NCBI GenBank assembly: GCA_017519865.1
Contig: JAFWRQ010000034.1
Span: 1 to 52,620, forward strand
Origin: Bacteroidales bacterium
GTDB taxonomy: Bacteria > Bacteroidota > Bacteroidia > Bacteroidales > UBA932
Direction: 5' to 3'
Length of the DNA stretch: 52,620 nt
Below are positions 6,551-14,771 of the stretch, piece after piece. The notes beneath the pieces are model-generated. The model was given only the letters and a program-made list of their open reading frames with translations, did not search any database and had not been told where the DNA came from. The position numbers and the translations under genes were made by a program. Numbering within the stretch: the first letter of the stretch is position 1; the number at the start of each line of letters is the position of its first letter.

Positions 6551-9460
6551 ATGAAGGTTTTTACCGATTCGATCCACAAGATTGCCTATTCGACAGACGC
6601 CAGCATTTACCGCGAGGTGCCTGCCGGGGTTGCGTATCCCGAGAGCATCGGGGAAATCCGCGAGCTCATCCTCTTGGCCCGGGAGAAGGGCACCTGCCTC
6701 ATCCCGCGCGCTGGCGGCACGTCCATAGCGGGGCAGGTGGTCGGTAACGGCATAGTGGTGGACATCAGCAGGCACTTCAACCATATATTGGAAATCAACG
6801 CTGAGGAGCGTTGGGCGAGGGTGGAGCCGGGCGTGGTCCGCGACGAGTTGAACCTGGCGCTTAAGCCTTACGGGCTGTTCTTCAGCCCGGAGACTTCTAC
6901 GAGCAACCGCTGCTGCATAGGCGGAATGGTGGGCAACAATTCGTGTGGAACACACTCGCTGGTGTATGGTTCCACCAGGCACCACGTGCTGCAGCTCAAG
7001 GGCTTGATGGCCGACGGGTCGGAGTTCGACACCGCGGAGCGGGGGAGCGGAGACCTCGAGCGCAGCATCTATGCGCAGCTCGAGGGCTGGCGCGACGACC
7101 CGGAGGCAGTGCGCCTCATAGAGGCGAACTACCCTGACCGGTCGCTTCGCCGCCGCAGTTGCGGCTACGCCATAGACGAGGCGCTGGGAGACGGCGGGGC
7201 CGTCGACCTCTGCAAACTCCTCTGCGGCAGCGAAGGAACGCTTGCCTTCATTACCGAGATAAAGGTATCCCTTGACCCTTTGCCCCCTGCTGAGGGGATG
7301 GTGCTTTGTGCCCATTGCCCCTCGCTCGAAGCGAGTTTCGAGGCCAATCTCGTGGCTTTGCGCCACGGGCCTGTCGCCGTCGAACTGATGGACGGGCGCA
7401 TCCTCGAACTCGGCAAGGATAACCTCGAGGCTCAGCGCAATCGCTTCTTCGTCGAAGGGGACCCTGCCGCGTTGCTGATTGCGGAGTTCCGCGGGCAGGA
7501 GATGGATGCGGCGGCCGACGCGCTGGAAGCGGAGCTTCGCGCTCTCGGCCTTGCGTATGCCTGCACGCGGGTTTACGGCTCTGAAGTGTCCCGCGTCTGG
7601 GCTCTGCGCAAGGCCGGTCTAGGCGTTCTGAGCGGTATGAAGGGCGACGCAAAGCCTGTCGGTGTCATCGAAGACACGGCCGTAGCGCCGGAGCGTCTGC
7701 CGGCGTATATGGCGGATTTCCGGGCAATGCTCGACCGTCTCGGCCTGGACTGCGTCTTTTACGGACATATAAGTACGGGTGAGCTTCACCTGCGTCCTAT
7801 ACTCAACCTTAAAACCGAGGAAGGGCGGCGGCTTTTCCGTGCCGTGGCCGAGGAGACTGCCCGGCTGGTGCGTAAGCACCGCGGCAGTCTCAGCGGCGAG
7901 CACGGCGACGGCCGTCTGCGCGGAGAGTTCATCCCCCTGATGTACGGTGAGGAGTGCTACCGCCTGATGCAGGAGGTGAAGCGCTGCTGGGATCCATACA
8001 ACGTCTTCAATATGAATAAGATAGTCGATGCTCCCGGCATGGATGAATGGCTTCGCTTCGAGCCTGGCCAGCCCTATGTCGTAGAGGATGCACGGACTGT
8101 CTTCAACTGGCGCGCAGCCTTCGACGAATGCAAGGTCGAAGGCGCGAGCGGTGTGCGCAGCCAGGCGCACGCCCTCATGTGCTCGATAGAGCAGTGCAAC
8201 GGCGCCGGCGACTGCCGCAAGTCCAACCTCATTGGCGGCACCATGTGCCCGGCTTTCAAGGCTACCCGCGACGAACTGAACACTACGCGTGCCCGCGCCA
8301 ATGTGCTCCGCGAATGCCTGACGCGGGGCGGTGGATTCACTTCTCCGGAGGTCAGGGAGATCCTCAACAGCTGCCTGGCATGCAAGGGCTGCCGTGCCGA
8401 GTGCCCCTCCAATGTCGATATGACCCGCATCCGCGCCGAAGTCCTGCAGCAGATCCACGAGCGCGAGGGAACTCCGCTGCGCTCGTTCGCGGTCGCACGG
8501 ATGGCCGCCGTCGAGCGGCTCGGCCATGTTGTGCGCCCGCTCTACAACTTCTTCGCGGGCTGGGGCCCGTCGGCGGCGCTGCTGAAGCGCATTCTGCGCT
8601 TCGCCGCCGAGCGGCAGATCCCCGCTCTCAGCCGCCGCACGCTCTGTCAGCTCCTCCGCCGCGACGGGCGCAGTCGCATCCTTCGGCAAAATGCCGAAGG
8701 ATATGCTCCCGCCCCTGGGCGGCGGGTGTACCTGTTCGCCGACGAGTTCACGAACTACCATGAGGCGGAGCTCGGGCTGACTTTCGCCCGGCTCCTGCGG
8801 CGGCTCGGTTACGACGTCGTCGTGCCCCGTCACGTCGAAAGCGGCCGCGCAGCCATCTCCAAGGGCTGTTTGAAATTGGCCCGCCGCTTCGCCGTGCGCA
8901 ATGTCAGGCTCCTGACCGACATTGTCACGGCAGACGCGCCGCTTGTCGGCATCGAGCCCTCGTGCATCCTCAGTTTCCGTGACGAGTATCCCGACCTCGT
9001 GCCCCCGGAAATGCGGCCCGCTGCCAAGGCACTTGCAGCGAACTGCCTGCTCTTTGACGAGTTCATAATGCGGGAGGTCGCCGCCGGACATATCGCCTCC
9101 GATGCGTTCCGTGACGCCCCTGTCGAGGTCTGGCTGCACGGGCACTGTCACCAGAAGGCCCTTGTAGGCGTCGAAAAGACGGCAGCGGCCCTGCGGTTGC
9201 TGCCCGGCGCCACCGTCCACGTAATTCCCAGCGGCTGCTGCGGCATGGCCGGCTCCTTCGGCTACGAAAAGGAGCATTACCGCCGCTCTCTCGAGATCGG
9301 CGAGATGGTCCTTTTCCCCGCCGTCCGCCGCGCCCTTGCCCCGTCCGGGACGCCTGCGGTCGTCGTCGCGCCGGGCACGTCCTGCCGCCAGCAGATACTC
9401 GACGGTACCGGCGCCCGCGCCGTCCATCCCGTCGAGCTCCTTTATCGCTGGCTCCGCTGA
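6551..9460 (+). CDS. FAD-linked oxidase / Fe-S oxidoreductase fusion (GlcD-GlcF or YdiJ-like)
   Basis: This 969-residue fusion protein probably oxidises a 2-hydroxyacid such as D-lactate or D-2-hydroxyglutarate and passes electrons through Fe-S clusters to the respiratory chain. Residues of about 20-230 hold the PCMH-type FAD-binding domain (PRAGGTSIAGQVVGNG, then CCIGGMVGNNSCGTHSLVYGST), and the FAD-oxidase C-terminal domain follows to about 500. Two cysteine clusters for 4Fe-4S centres follow (CNGAGDCRKSN...MCPAF and CLACKGCRAECP). The last 250 residues carry CCG-type motifs HGHCHQK and SGCCGMAGSFGYE. Residues 709-717 (RILRQNAEG) are encoded by a genomic palindromic repeat lying in frame in the linker before the CCG region. 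A hairpin over the stop codon separates the gene from rhomboid. Confidence 0.9.
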   Translation: MKVFTDSIHKIAYSTDASIYREVPAGVAYPESIGEIRELILLAREKGTCLIPRAGGTSIAGQVVGNGIVVDISRHFNHILEINAEERWARVEPGVVRDELNLALKPYGLFFSPETSTSNRCCIGGMVGNNSCGTHSLVYGSTRHHVLQLKGLMADGSEFDTAERGSGDLERSIYAQLEGWRDDPEAVRLIEANYPDRSLRRRSCGYAIDEALGDGGAVDLCKLLCGSEGTLAFITEIKVSLDPLPPAEGMVLCAHCPSLEASFEANLVALRHGPVAVELMDGRILELGKDNLEAQRNRFFVEGDPAALLIAEFRGQEMDAAADALEAELRALGLAYACTRVYGSEVSRVWALRKAGLGVLSGMKGDAKPVGVIEDTAVAPERLPAYMADFRAMLDRLGLDCVFYGHISTGELHLRPILNLKTEEGRRLFRAVAEETARLVRKHRGSLSGEHGDGRLRGEFIPLMYGEECYRLMQEVKRCWDPYNVFNMNKIVDAPGMDEWLRFEPGQPYVVEDARTVFNWRAAFDECKVEGASGVRSQAHALMCSIEQCNGAGDCRKSNLIGGTMCPAFKATRDELNTTRARANVLRECLTRGGGFTSPEVREILNSCLACKGCRAECPSNVDMTRIRAEVLQQIHEREGTPLRSFAVARMAAVERLGHVVRPLYNFFAGWGPSAALLKRILRFAAERQIPALSRRTLCQLLRRDGRSRILRQNAEGYAPAPGRRVYLFADEFTNYHEAELGLTFARLLRRLGYDVVVPRHVESGRAAISKGCLKLARRFAVRNVRLLTDIVTADAPLVGIEPSCILSFRDEYPDLVPPEMRPAAKALAANCLLFDEFIMREVAAGHIASDAFRDAPVEVWLHGHCHQKALVGVEKTAAALRLLPGATVHVIPSGCCGMAGSFGYEKEHYRRSLEIGEMVLFPAVRRALAPSGTPAVVVAPGTSCRQQILDGTGARAVHPVELLYRWLR
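8678..8702. repeat. CCTTCGG-family palindrome inside a coding gene
   Basis: Arms ATCCTTCGGCA and TGCCGAAGGAT enclose AAA. Including three flanking bases on the left, the element matches the first unit of the array at 14244 with one mismatch. It lies wholly within the FAD/Fe-S oxidoreductase gene, keeps the frame, and encodes ILRQNAEG between the second cluster domain and the CCG region. Confidence 0.9.
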
Positions 9461-9477
9461 CCGGAACGGTCAGCCTT
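9456..9477 (+). terminator. Hairpin over the oxidoreductase stop codon
   Basis: GCTGACCG (9456-9463) and CGGTCAGC (9467-9474) form an eight-pair stem with loop GAA, followed by a short T run. The TGA stop of the oxidoreductase lies in the left arm. It may work in both directions, since rhomboid ends at 9470, but the weak T tract makes this only a probable terminator. Confidence 0.5.
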
Positions 9478-10081
9478 TCAACTGGTCGAGGAAATACAGC
9501 AGCATATAGGGAGCGCAGAGCAGAGGGAATACCAGGCCGTAGAGCGCGCCCCAGAAATGGGCGGTGTGACCTATGTTGTCGATATTCCGCCTGGCCATAT
9601 ACCAACAGTACAGAAGATATAGCGGCGCGAAGATGTAGCCGGGCACCGGAATGGGTATCAGATAGATGTATATGCCCATCCTGGGCTCGAACAGGATGGA
9701 TGCGAACAGGATGGCCGATACGGCCCCGGAGGCTCCTACGGCATTGTAGCTCACGTCATTGCGATATTTGATCAGGTCGCCGACCGTGGAGATGGCGATG
9801 GCGCTCACGTAGAATACGACGTACAATACGATACCGAGTCTTTCACCGAAGACCATCGGGAAGTATTCTTCCACCACTCTGCCGAAGAAGAACAGGGTGA
9901 GCATGTTGAAGAACAGGTGTCCCCAGCTTCCGTGTACCAGGCCGTAGCTCAGCATCCTGTGCCACTCCTTCCGGTGCCATATATCATAGGCGTTGAAAAC
10001 GAGTCTGTTGCCGTTGAGTTTCCCGTAGAAGCAAAGGATGCTCACCAGGCAGATGAAAACTATTATGACGACGGTTACCAT
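9470..10081 (-). CDS. Rhomboid-family intramembrane serine protease
   Basis: This 203-residue polytopic membrane protein cleaves transmembrane segments of substrate proteins within the bilayer. The catalytic serine is Ser118 in GASGAV and the catalytic histidine is His175 in HTAHFWGALYG. The family HxxxN motif appears as His55 and Asn59 in WGHLFFNM. Six hydrophobic segments can be recognised, with a single N-terminal helix and no extra cytoplasmic domain, close to the minimal bacterial form. It is transcribed leftward, convergent with the oxidoreductase and downstream of the transposase. CCCTGCGGG palindromes fill the gap upstream, and no -7 element is apparent there. The substrate is unknown. 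Confidence 0.9.
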   Translation of the reverse strand: MVTVVIIVFICLVSILCFYGKLNGNRLVFNAYDIWHRKEWHRMLSYGLVHGSWGHLFFNMLTLFFFGRVVEEYFPMVFGERLGIVLYVVFYVSAIAISTVGDLIKYRNDVSYNAVGASGAVSAILFASILFEPRMGIYIYLIPIPVPGYIFAPLYLLYCWYMARRNIDNIGHTAHFWGALYGLVFPLLCAPYMLLYFLDQLKG

Positions 10082-10130
10082 TTTTTCTTTTTAATCCAAG
10101 AGCCGAATATAGGCTTTTTGTTTGACACTG

Positions 10131-10210
10131 CCCGCAGGGTAGTGCGTTTTTGTGGGTACCCTGCGGGAGTTTACCCGCAGGGTAGGCGGTTTGGTGGGTT
10201 ACCCTGCGGG
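10131..10210. repeat. ACCCTGCGGG-family palindromes, 3' of the transposase
   Basis: Half units are at 10131-10140 (CCCGCAGGGT) and 10201-10210 (ACCCTGCGGG). One complete hairpin has ACCCTGCGGG at 10158-10167 and CCCGCAGGGT at 10174-10183 around loop AGTTTA. The half unit at 10201 overlaps the end of the transposase gene, and the stop codon at 10199-10201 lies at the junction. Confidence 0.85.
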
Positions 10211-11911
10211 GGCGAGGAGGTCGAGGATGGCTTGCTGGAGGGGGGTGAGGGGTGCGAGGGCGCAGGTGCCGTCGCCGGCGTCGCGGCAGGCGACGTTGTG
10301 AAGTTCGTCGAGAGCCTCTGTGATGCTGTGGACGGCGGGGACGGGGGGCTGCAATGAGCCGGAAACGAGCCCGTTTGAAAGAGAGTGACGGAGGAAGGTG
10401 TTCAGAATGAGGCCGATGTATTGGAGGAGTTGGATGCCGTAGTGGAGCCTTTCCGGAAGGGGAGGGCGCTGGGGGAAGTCCAGCAATGAGCGGAAACCGC
10501 GGAGGAACTTCTCCTGGTCGTATTTGAGTCCGTAAATGGCTACGGCTTCGAGAGGAGTGGCGTCGAGGCCGGAGGTGATGTTGGCATAGAAACCGGAGGC
10601 GACTCGGGTGGAGAGGATGCGGGACTTGTCGGGGGCGAATGAAGTAACTGTCTTGCTGCCAGGGTCGTATGTGGTTTTGAAGAAGTATTGGTCGCGGCGC
10701 AGGGCACGCTGGTCGTCGATGGTGATGGCGTAGTCTGCGAGTTCGCGGAGAGCATTCTGCTGGGATGCGATCTCGGCGTCGATCTGGGCGAGTTCTGCGG
10801 CGCGGCGCTCGGGATTGAAGAAGAGGTTGAGGCGAAGATCCAAAGGAGTGGAAGAGCCGGCGGGAGCGGAGAGGGGGTACTGGCGGTACCAGCGGCGGGA
10901 CGCCGCGTCGTACCGCATCCCGGCCGGGTGTTCGCGGAAACGGCCGAAGGCCTTGATCCGCTCCAGCACGGCCGGCTGCTTGACGTCCACGCACATTACC
11001 ATCGGTCCGTCCTGGAAGTATTTATCCAGACCCTGAAGGGAGTCGTAGCCACGGTCTGTGACGACGGTGATGCCTTCCAGACCGGCCTTTTTCAGTTCGG
11101 CGCGAAAGACGCCCATGCCTCTGGCATCTGTAACCGCTTCAGGGAAAGAAGAATAGACCACCGGGATGTGTGAATCCAGGGAGTAAGCGACGGCTTCGAC
11201 GGTGGACTGGAAGTGGATGCGCCCGGTTTTCTGGCCCCATTTGCGGTCGGATACGGCGTAGCCCGAGGAGATGCGTACGACGGAGTCGACGGCTACAAGC
11301 CGTTCTCCGTCGTGCCGCTTGAGCCGCAGGTCCATGAAACGGTGGAACGCGCCGCGGCTGACAGCCGCAAGCGATTCGCCGACCAGGGCTTCCAGCGGCC
11401 GGTTGGACGGGACCTTGGTGGTTGACTGCCAGCGGGGGAAGCGGAGGAAAGAGGTCCCGGTCAGGACGGGATAATAGGCGAGGGTGAGGAGAGCGTCGGC
11501 GCGGGAGGCGTCGCCGAGGACCTCGCAGAGGTCTTCGCGGACGCCGAAACAGCCGACGATACGCTCCAGCAGCCACACGTCGCCGTACGCCTTGCCGGCG
11601 TCCGCGGCGGTGTAGGGGAGCGGGCGCGGCGGGGCCCAGGAGCCTCCGGCTCCCGCCCCTGGCGCGCCCGCCGCTGACAGGTCCCACCCTTCCGGGAACA
11701 CCAGTCTCTTCCTGACCTCTTCAGGGGCTTCCATCCAGCGTTTTCCCGGTATGAAGCGGAGGTCTTCCGTCACGGTCCCCCAGTGGAGGATGCTATATTT
11801 CCTTCTGCCGGATGCATCTATGGTGAACGGGTGCGTTGCGGCATAAGTGTATCCGCCGTTCCTGTGGATCGAAACCCTGTATATGCTGTCCGGATTGGTT
11901 GTCCTTGCCAT
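10199..11911 (-). CDS. DDE transposase, IS4/IS1634-like
   Basis: This 570-residue protein has an apparently intact DDE triad: Asp209 in VAVDSVV, Asp286 in VVTDRGYDS, and Glu467 in YGLKYDQEKFLRGF, which follows the Y-(2)-R/K-(3)-E layout of IS4-group enzymes. An insertion of about 100 residues between the second Asp and the Glu (residues 360-440) is typical of the group. No convincing terminal inverted repeats or target duplication were seen, and no passenger genes accompany it. It may be an IS with short unrecognised ends or a solitary relic. The last residues APAG and the stop come from an ACCCTGCGGG repeat, so the original C-terminus may have been altered. The ATG at 11909-11911 gives a plausible N-terminus. 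Confidence 0.78.
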   Translation of the reverse strand: MARTTNPDSIYRVSIHRNGGYTYAATHPFTIDASGRRKYSILHWGTVTEDLRFIPGKRWMEAPEEVRKRLVFPEGWDLSAAGAPGAGAGGSWAPPRPLPYTAADAGKAYGDVWLLERIVGCFGVREDLCEVLGDASRADALLTLAYYPVLTGTSFLRFPRWQSTTKVPSNRPLEALVGESLAAVSRGAFHRFMDLRLKRHDGERLVAVDSVVRISSGYAVSDRKWGQKTGRIHFQSTVEAVAYSLDSHIPVVYSSFPEAVTDARGMGVFRAELKKAGLEGITVVTDRGYDSLQGLDKYFQDGPMVMCVDVKQPAVLERIKAFGRFREHPAGMRYDAASRRWYRQYPLSAPAGSSTPLDLRLNLFFNPERRAAELAQIDAEIASQQNALRELADYAITIDDQRALRRDQYFFKTTYDPGSKTVTSFAPDKSRILSTRVASGFYANITSGLDATPLEAVAIYGLKYDQEKFLRGFRSLLDFPQRPPLPERLHYGIQLLQYIGLILNTFLRHSLSNGLVSGSLQPPVPAVHSITEALDELHNVACRDAGDGTCALAPLTPLQQAILDLLAPAG

Positions 11912-11915
11912 GATA

Positions 11916-12004
11916 AATTGTACAATTATATCCTGCTATCCTTTGATCGTAAAAAACAAAGGATTGATTTTTAGTCTGTTAAAGGTAGCAATTAATTGTA
12001 CAAT
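11916..12004. promoter_or_regulatory. Paired AATTGTACAATT palindromes and an inverted repeat in a divergent gap
   Basis: AATTGTACAATT at 11916-11927 and AATTGTACAAT at 11994-12004 are palindromes sharing the TGTACA core, 78 bases apart. Between them ATCCTTTG (11938-11945) and CAAAGGAT (11957-11964) form an eight-base inverted repeat. The three elements fill the gap between the transposase start and the TonB receptor promoter. They look like operator sites or a decayed element end, and neither reading can be proved here. Confidence 0.5.
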
Positions 12005-12049
12005 AATCAAATAATCCTTAAAAAAAGGGAATGATTCAGTACCCGGGAT

Positions 12050-12057
12050 TAACTTTG
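12050..12057 (+). promoter_or_regulatory. -7 element of the TonB-dependent receptor gene
   Basis: TAACTTTG matches TAnnTTTG and lies 23 bases before the ATG at 12081. No TTG is found at 19-21 bases upstream, so an activator may be needed. Confidence 0.6.
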
Positions 12058-12080
12058 TACAAATAATCATCCTATTGAGT

Positions 12081-13952
12081 ATGAAGATCTTTTTCAGACA
12101 TACGGCGCTTTCTTTCCTTGCCGCCGTTATAACCGCAACCTCCCTTTCGGCTGCCGGAGACAACCATCAGACTACAGATACACTCGCTACATCCGTCATC
12201 ACTGGTACGAGGATGTCCGTCCTTCGTGACGCCCTCCCGGCTCCCGTGTCGGTGGTCGGTCGCCTTGCCATCGCCGCCAGTGACGAAACGGCCGTGATGC
12301 CTGTCCTTATGGAACAGGTCCCCGGCCTCTTCGTAACTTCGCGCGGCGTCACCGGCTACGGCGTATCCAACGGCGCCGCCGGCGCCATCTCGCTGCGCGG
12401 ATTCGGCGCCGCCGCCGGCCGCGTCATCATCCTCATCGACGGCCATCCCCAGTTCGAGTCCATCTACGGCCATCCCGTTGCAGACGAGTATATGGCGGCC
12501 AATGCGCAGCGCGTGGAAGTCTCGCGCGGAGCCGCTTCCGTCCTCTACGGCTCCAACGCCATGGGCGGTGCCATCAACATCATCACCCGCCAGCCTCTCA
12601 CTGACGGCAATCACTTGGATTTCAAGGCTATGGGAGGTTCGTTCGGAACCTATCGCGCAAGTCTGTCGGACAATTACAAAAAGGGCCGTTTCACCTCTTC
12701 CGTCACTCTGGGACACGACCGTACGGATGGTCATCGCGAGAACTCAGCATACCACTCCACCAACGGAATGGTCAAGCTCGGCTACCAGCTCAGCGACGCC
12801 TGGAAAGCCGGCGCCAACGTCAGCCTCATGAGGGCCTACTCCGAGAACCCCGGTACGGTTGCACAGCCCATGTTCGACGGCTGGTCGGACATCGTCCGCA
12901 GCATGGCGGGCATCTCCTTCTCGAACAAGTATGATAATACCTCCGGCAACATCGACCTCTATTTCAACTACGGCGACCATACGATCAACGATGGATACAC
13001 CGAGGGAGGCAAGCCCCGCGAGTTCCTCTTCCACGGTACTGACTACACCGCCGGACTGTCCGCCTATCAGACCGTCCCCCTGTTCACCGGCAACACGCTG
13101 ACCCTCGGCACCGACCTGATCTATTACGGTGGAAACGCCTACCGCGATCCTGTCAATGAGATATATGCAGACCATAAGAAACTCAACGAGGAAGCCGTGT
13201 ATGTATTTGACCAGCAGGTCTTCGGCAAGTTCATGTTCAACGCCGGCATCCGTTTCGACTACCACAGCGCCTATGGCGCGGAGTGGATCCCGCAGGTCGG
13301 CATCTCGTATATGCCGGGTGCGAACACCACCATCAAGGCTTCTGCCTCTAAGGGCTTCCGCATGCCGAACATGCGTGAACTCTACATGTACGCTTCCGCC
13401 AATGCCGAACTCCTTCCCGAAGAGGCCTGGAGCTACGACCTTACCTTCGGCCACCATTTCCTCGACGGAGCCCTCAACACAGAACTGAGCGTGTTCTATA
13501 CCAAGGGTTCCAACATCATCGAAGTAGTCCGTGAGAACGGCAAGCCACAGAACCGCAACGTCGGCGCCTTCGCCAACAAGGGCGTCGAGTTCGCCGCCGA
13601 CTGGCGTGTTAGCCGCACTTTCAGTCTCAACGCCAACTACAGCTTCCTGCACATGGACACCATCTATACGGGAGCGCCCGTGCATAAGGCCTATGCCGGC
13701 GCGGACTGGAAGCCCGGACGCTTCAGCGCCAGCCTTGGCGCGATGTGCATCCGCGACCTCTATCTCAGTACGGGGGACGGTGCAGTCACCAGCGACTATG
13801 TCGACCTCAAGGCCCGTCTCGGCTATCAGGTCAACGACTGGCTCCAGGTCTTCGCCCGAGGCCTTAACCTCCTGAACCAGGACTATGCCACGATGCTCGG
13901 CTATCCCGAGCCCGGCATCACCGTCCTGGGTGGAATAGCCATTTCCCTATAG
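12081..13952 (+). CDS. TonB-dependent outer-membrane receptor (siderophore/cobalamin type)
   Basis: This 623-residue protein has a signal peptide cleaved after SLSAA, a plug domain and a C-terminal beta barrel ending in GGIAISL, the hydrophobic/aromatic-rich final strand expected for outer-membrane insertion. The plug has AISLRGFGAAAGRVIILIDG and VEVSRGAASVLYGSNAMGGAINIITR, hallmarks of BtuB/CirA/FepA receptors. It lacks the carboxypeptidase-like N-terminal domain of SusC proteins and has no SusD partner, so uptake of an iron chelate, haem or corrinoid is more likely than glycan import. The ATG at 12081 is preferred over an upstream TTG at 12075. It appears monocistronic and is followed by a block of palindromic repeats beginning nine bases after the stop. 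Confidence 0.9.
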   Translation: MKIFFRHTALSFLAAVITATSLSAAGDNHQTTDTLATSVITGTRMSVLRDALPAPVSVVGRLAIAASDETAVMPVLMEQVPGLFVTSRGVTGYGVSNGAAGAISLRGFGAAAGRVIILIDGHPQFESIYGHPVADEYMAANAQRVEVSRGAASVLYGSNAMGGAINIITRQPLTDGNHLDFKAMGGSFGTYRASLSDNYKKGRFTSSVTLGHDRTDGHRENSAYHSTNGMVKLGYQLSDAWKAGANVSLMRAYSENPGTVAQPMFDGWSDIVRSMAGISFSNKYDNTSGNIDLYFNYGDHTINDGYTEGGKPREFLFHGTDYTAGLSAYQTVPLFTGNTLTLGTDLIYYGGNAYRDPVNEIYADHKKLNEEAVYVFDQQVFGKFMFNAGIRFDYHSAYGAEWIPQVGISYMPGANTTIKASASKGFRMPNMRELYMYASANAELLPEEAWSYDLTFGHHFLDGALNTELSVFYTKGSNIIEVVRENGKPQNRNVGAFANKGVEFAADWRVSRTFSLNANYSFLHMDTIYTGAPVHKAYAGADWKPGRFSASLGAMCIRDLYLSTGDGAVTSDYVDLKARLGYQVNDWLQVFARGLNLLNQDYATMLGYPEPGITVLGGIAISL

Positions 13953-13961
13953 CATCAGCCC

Positions 13962-13986
13962 ACCCTGCGGGCAAACTCCCGCAGGG
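13962..13986. repeat. ACCCTGCGGG-family palindrome 3' of the TonB receptor
   Basis: ACCCTGCGGG (13962-13971) and CCCGCAGGG (13978-13986) enclose CAAACT. The hairpin begins nine bases after the receptor stop codon and could act as a transcript 3' end, although no T tract follows. Confidence 0.8.
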
Positions 13987-13993
13987 CCCTATT

Positions 13994-14122
13994 AACCCTC
14001 AACTTTCGGTCGAGGGTTACCCTGCTTTACCGCAAAACCCCTCACAACCCTCAACCTCCAGTCGAGGGTTACTCCTCTTTTCCGCAAAGCCCCTCGCAAC
14101 CCTCAACCTCCGGTCGAGGGTT
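13994..14122. repeat. AACCCTC-family palindromes, three units with a 52-bp period
   Basis: Three units, each AACCCTC, an 11-base loop and GAGGGTT, start at 13994, 14046 and 14098, exactly 52 bases apart. The loops differ slightly (AACTTTCGGTC, AACCTCCAGTC, AACCTCCGGTC), and an AC/GT pair extends the stem past one mismatch. The 27-base spacers are themselves similar (both contain CCGCAAA and CCCCTC). Confidence 0.85.
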
Positions 14123-14243
14123 CGGCCGTTTCTCTGCACGGGCAGGGCAGGGCGGGCGGCGAGCCCTCAAGGCCCGCCGCTCCGGCCAGCCGCCGAGTCT
14201 CGTATTGCGAGGCGGCGATGTCCTCTCCCCGTGCGCCGGCCGC

Positions 14244-14520
14244 ATCCTTCGGCAAAACGCCGAAGGATGTCGGGGAGAGTGTCATATCCTTCGGAGTTTT
14301 GCCGAAGGATGTCAAGGTAGGTGGCGTATCCTTCGGAGTTTTGCCGAAGGATGTCAGGGTAGGTGGCGTATCCTTCGGAGATTTGCCGAAGGATGTCAGG
14401 GTAGGTGGCGTATCCTTCGGAGATTTGCCGAAGGATGTCAGGGGAGGTGGCGTATCCTTCGGAGATTTGCCGAAGGATGTCGGGGAGAGTGTCATATCCT
14501 TCGGAGTTTTGCCGAAGGAT
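14244..14520. repeat. CCTTCGG-family tandem array, seven units with a 42-bp period
   Basis: Seven 25-base palindromes with arms ATCCTTCGG and CCGAAGGAT start at 14244, 14286, 14328, 14370, 14412, 14454 and 14496, exactly 42 bases apart. The central loop varies (GCAAAACG, AGTTTTG, AGATTTG). The 17-base spacers fall into two types, GTCAGGGTAGGTGGCGT and GTCGGGGAGAGTGTCAT, with one or two base variants. Because 42 is a multiple of three, several frames stay open on both strands, but no frame has a credible start or composition. A further half unit, CCGAAGGATGTCGGG, lies at 14750-14764 just before the polymerase promoter. Confidence 0.92.
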
Positions 14521-14581
14521 GTCGGGGGAGAGGGAAGGGGAATATCAATCAGGAGCAAAAACGCCCTTTGAGGGGCAAAAG

Positions 14582-14619
14582 TGCGCCTAAGGCGGGATTG
14601 TAATGTGGCATTAGGCGCA
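14582..14619. repeat. Inverted repeat in the polymerase upstream region
   Basis: TGCGCCTAA (14582-14590) and TTAGGCGCA (14611-14619) are perfect nine-base arms with a 20-base spacer. The rest of 14530-14770 holds no gene that can be supported, and from about 14680 to 14750 it is strongly purine-rich. Confidence 0.6.
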
Positions 14620-14771
14620 TTTACTGCCCTGAGAGGCCGATAATGTGCCCGAGTGAAATTGCAGAGACGGTAGGGGGCCATGGGGAGTGTGGTGAAGGGC
14701 TGGAGGAAGGAGAATGTGGGAAAGAGCAAAAGAGAGGGAGGGAAAACTACCGAAGGATGTCGGGTTTTTGC

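Noticed and set aside
10199-12004. A complete insertion sequence with defined ends
   Set aside because: No matching terminal inverted repeats or target duplication could be found; the palindromes upstream are not matched at the downstream side.
14244-14520. The regular 42-bp array as a CRISPR locus
   Set aside because: The spacers are nearly identical to each other and only 17 bases long, the repeated core is fully palindromic, and no cas gene is nearby.
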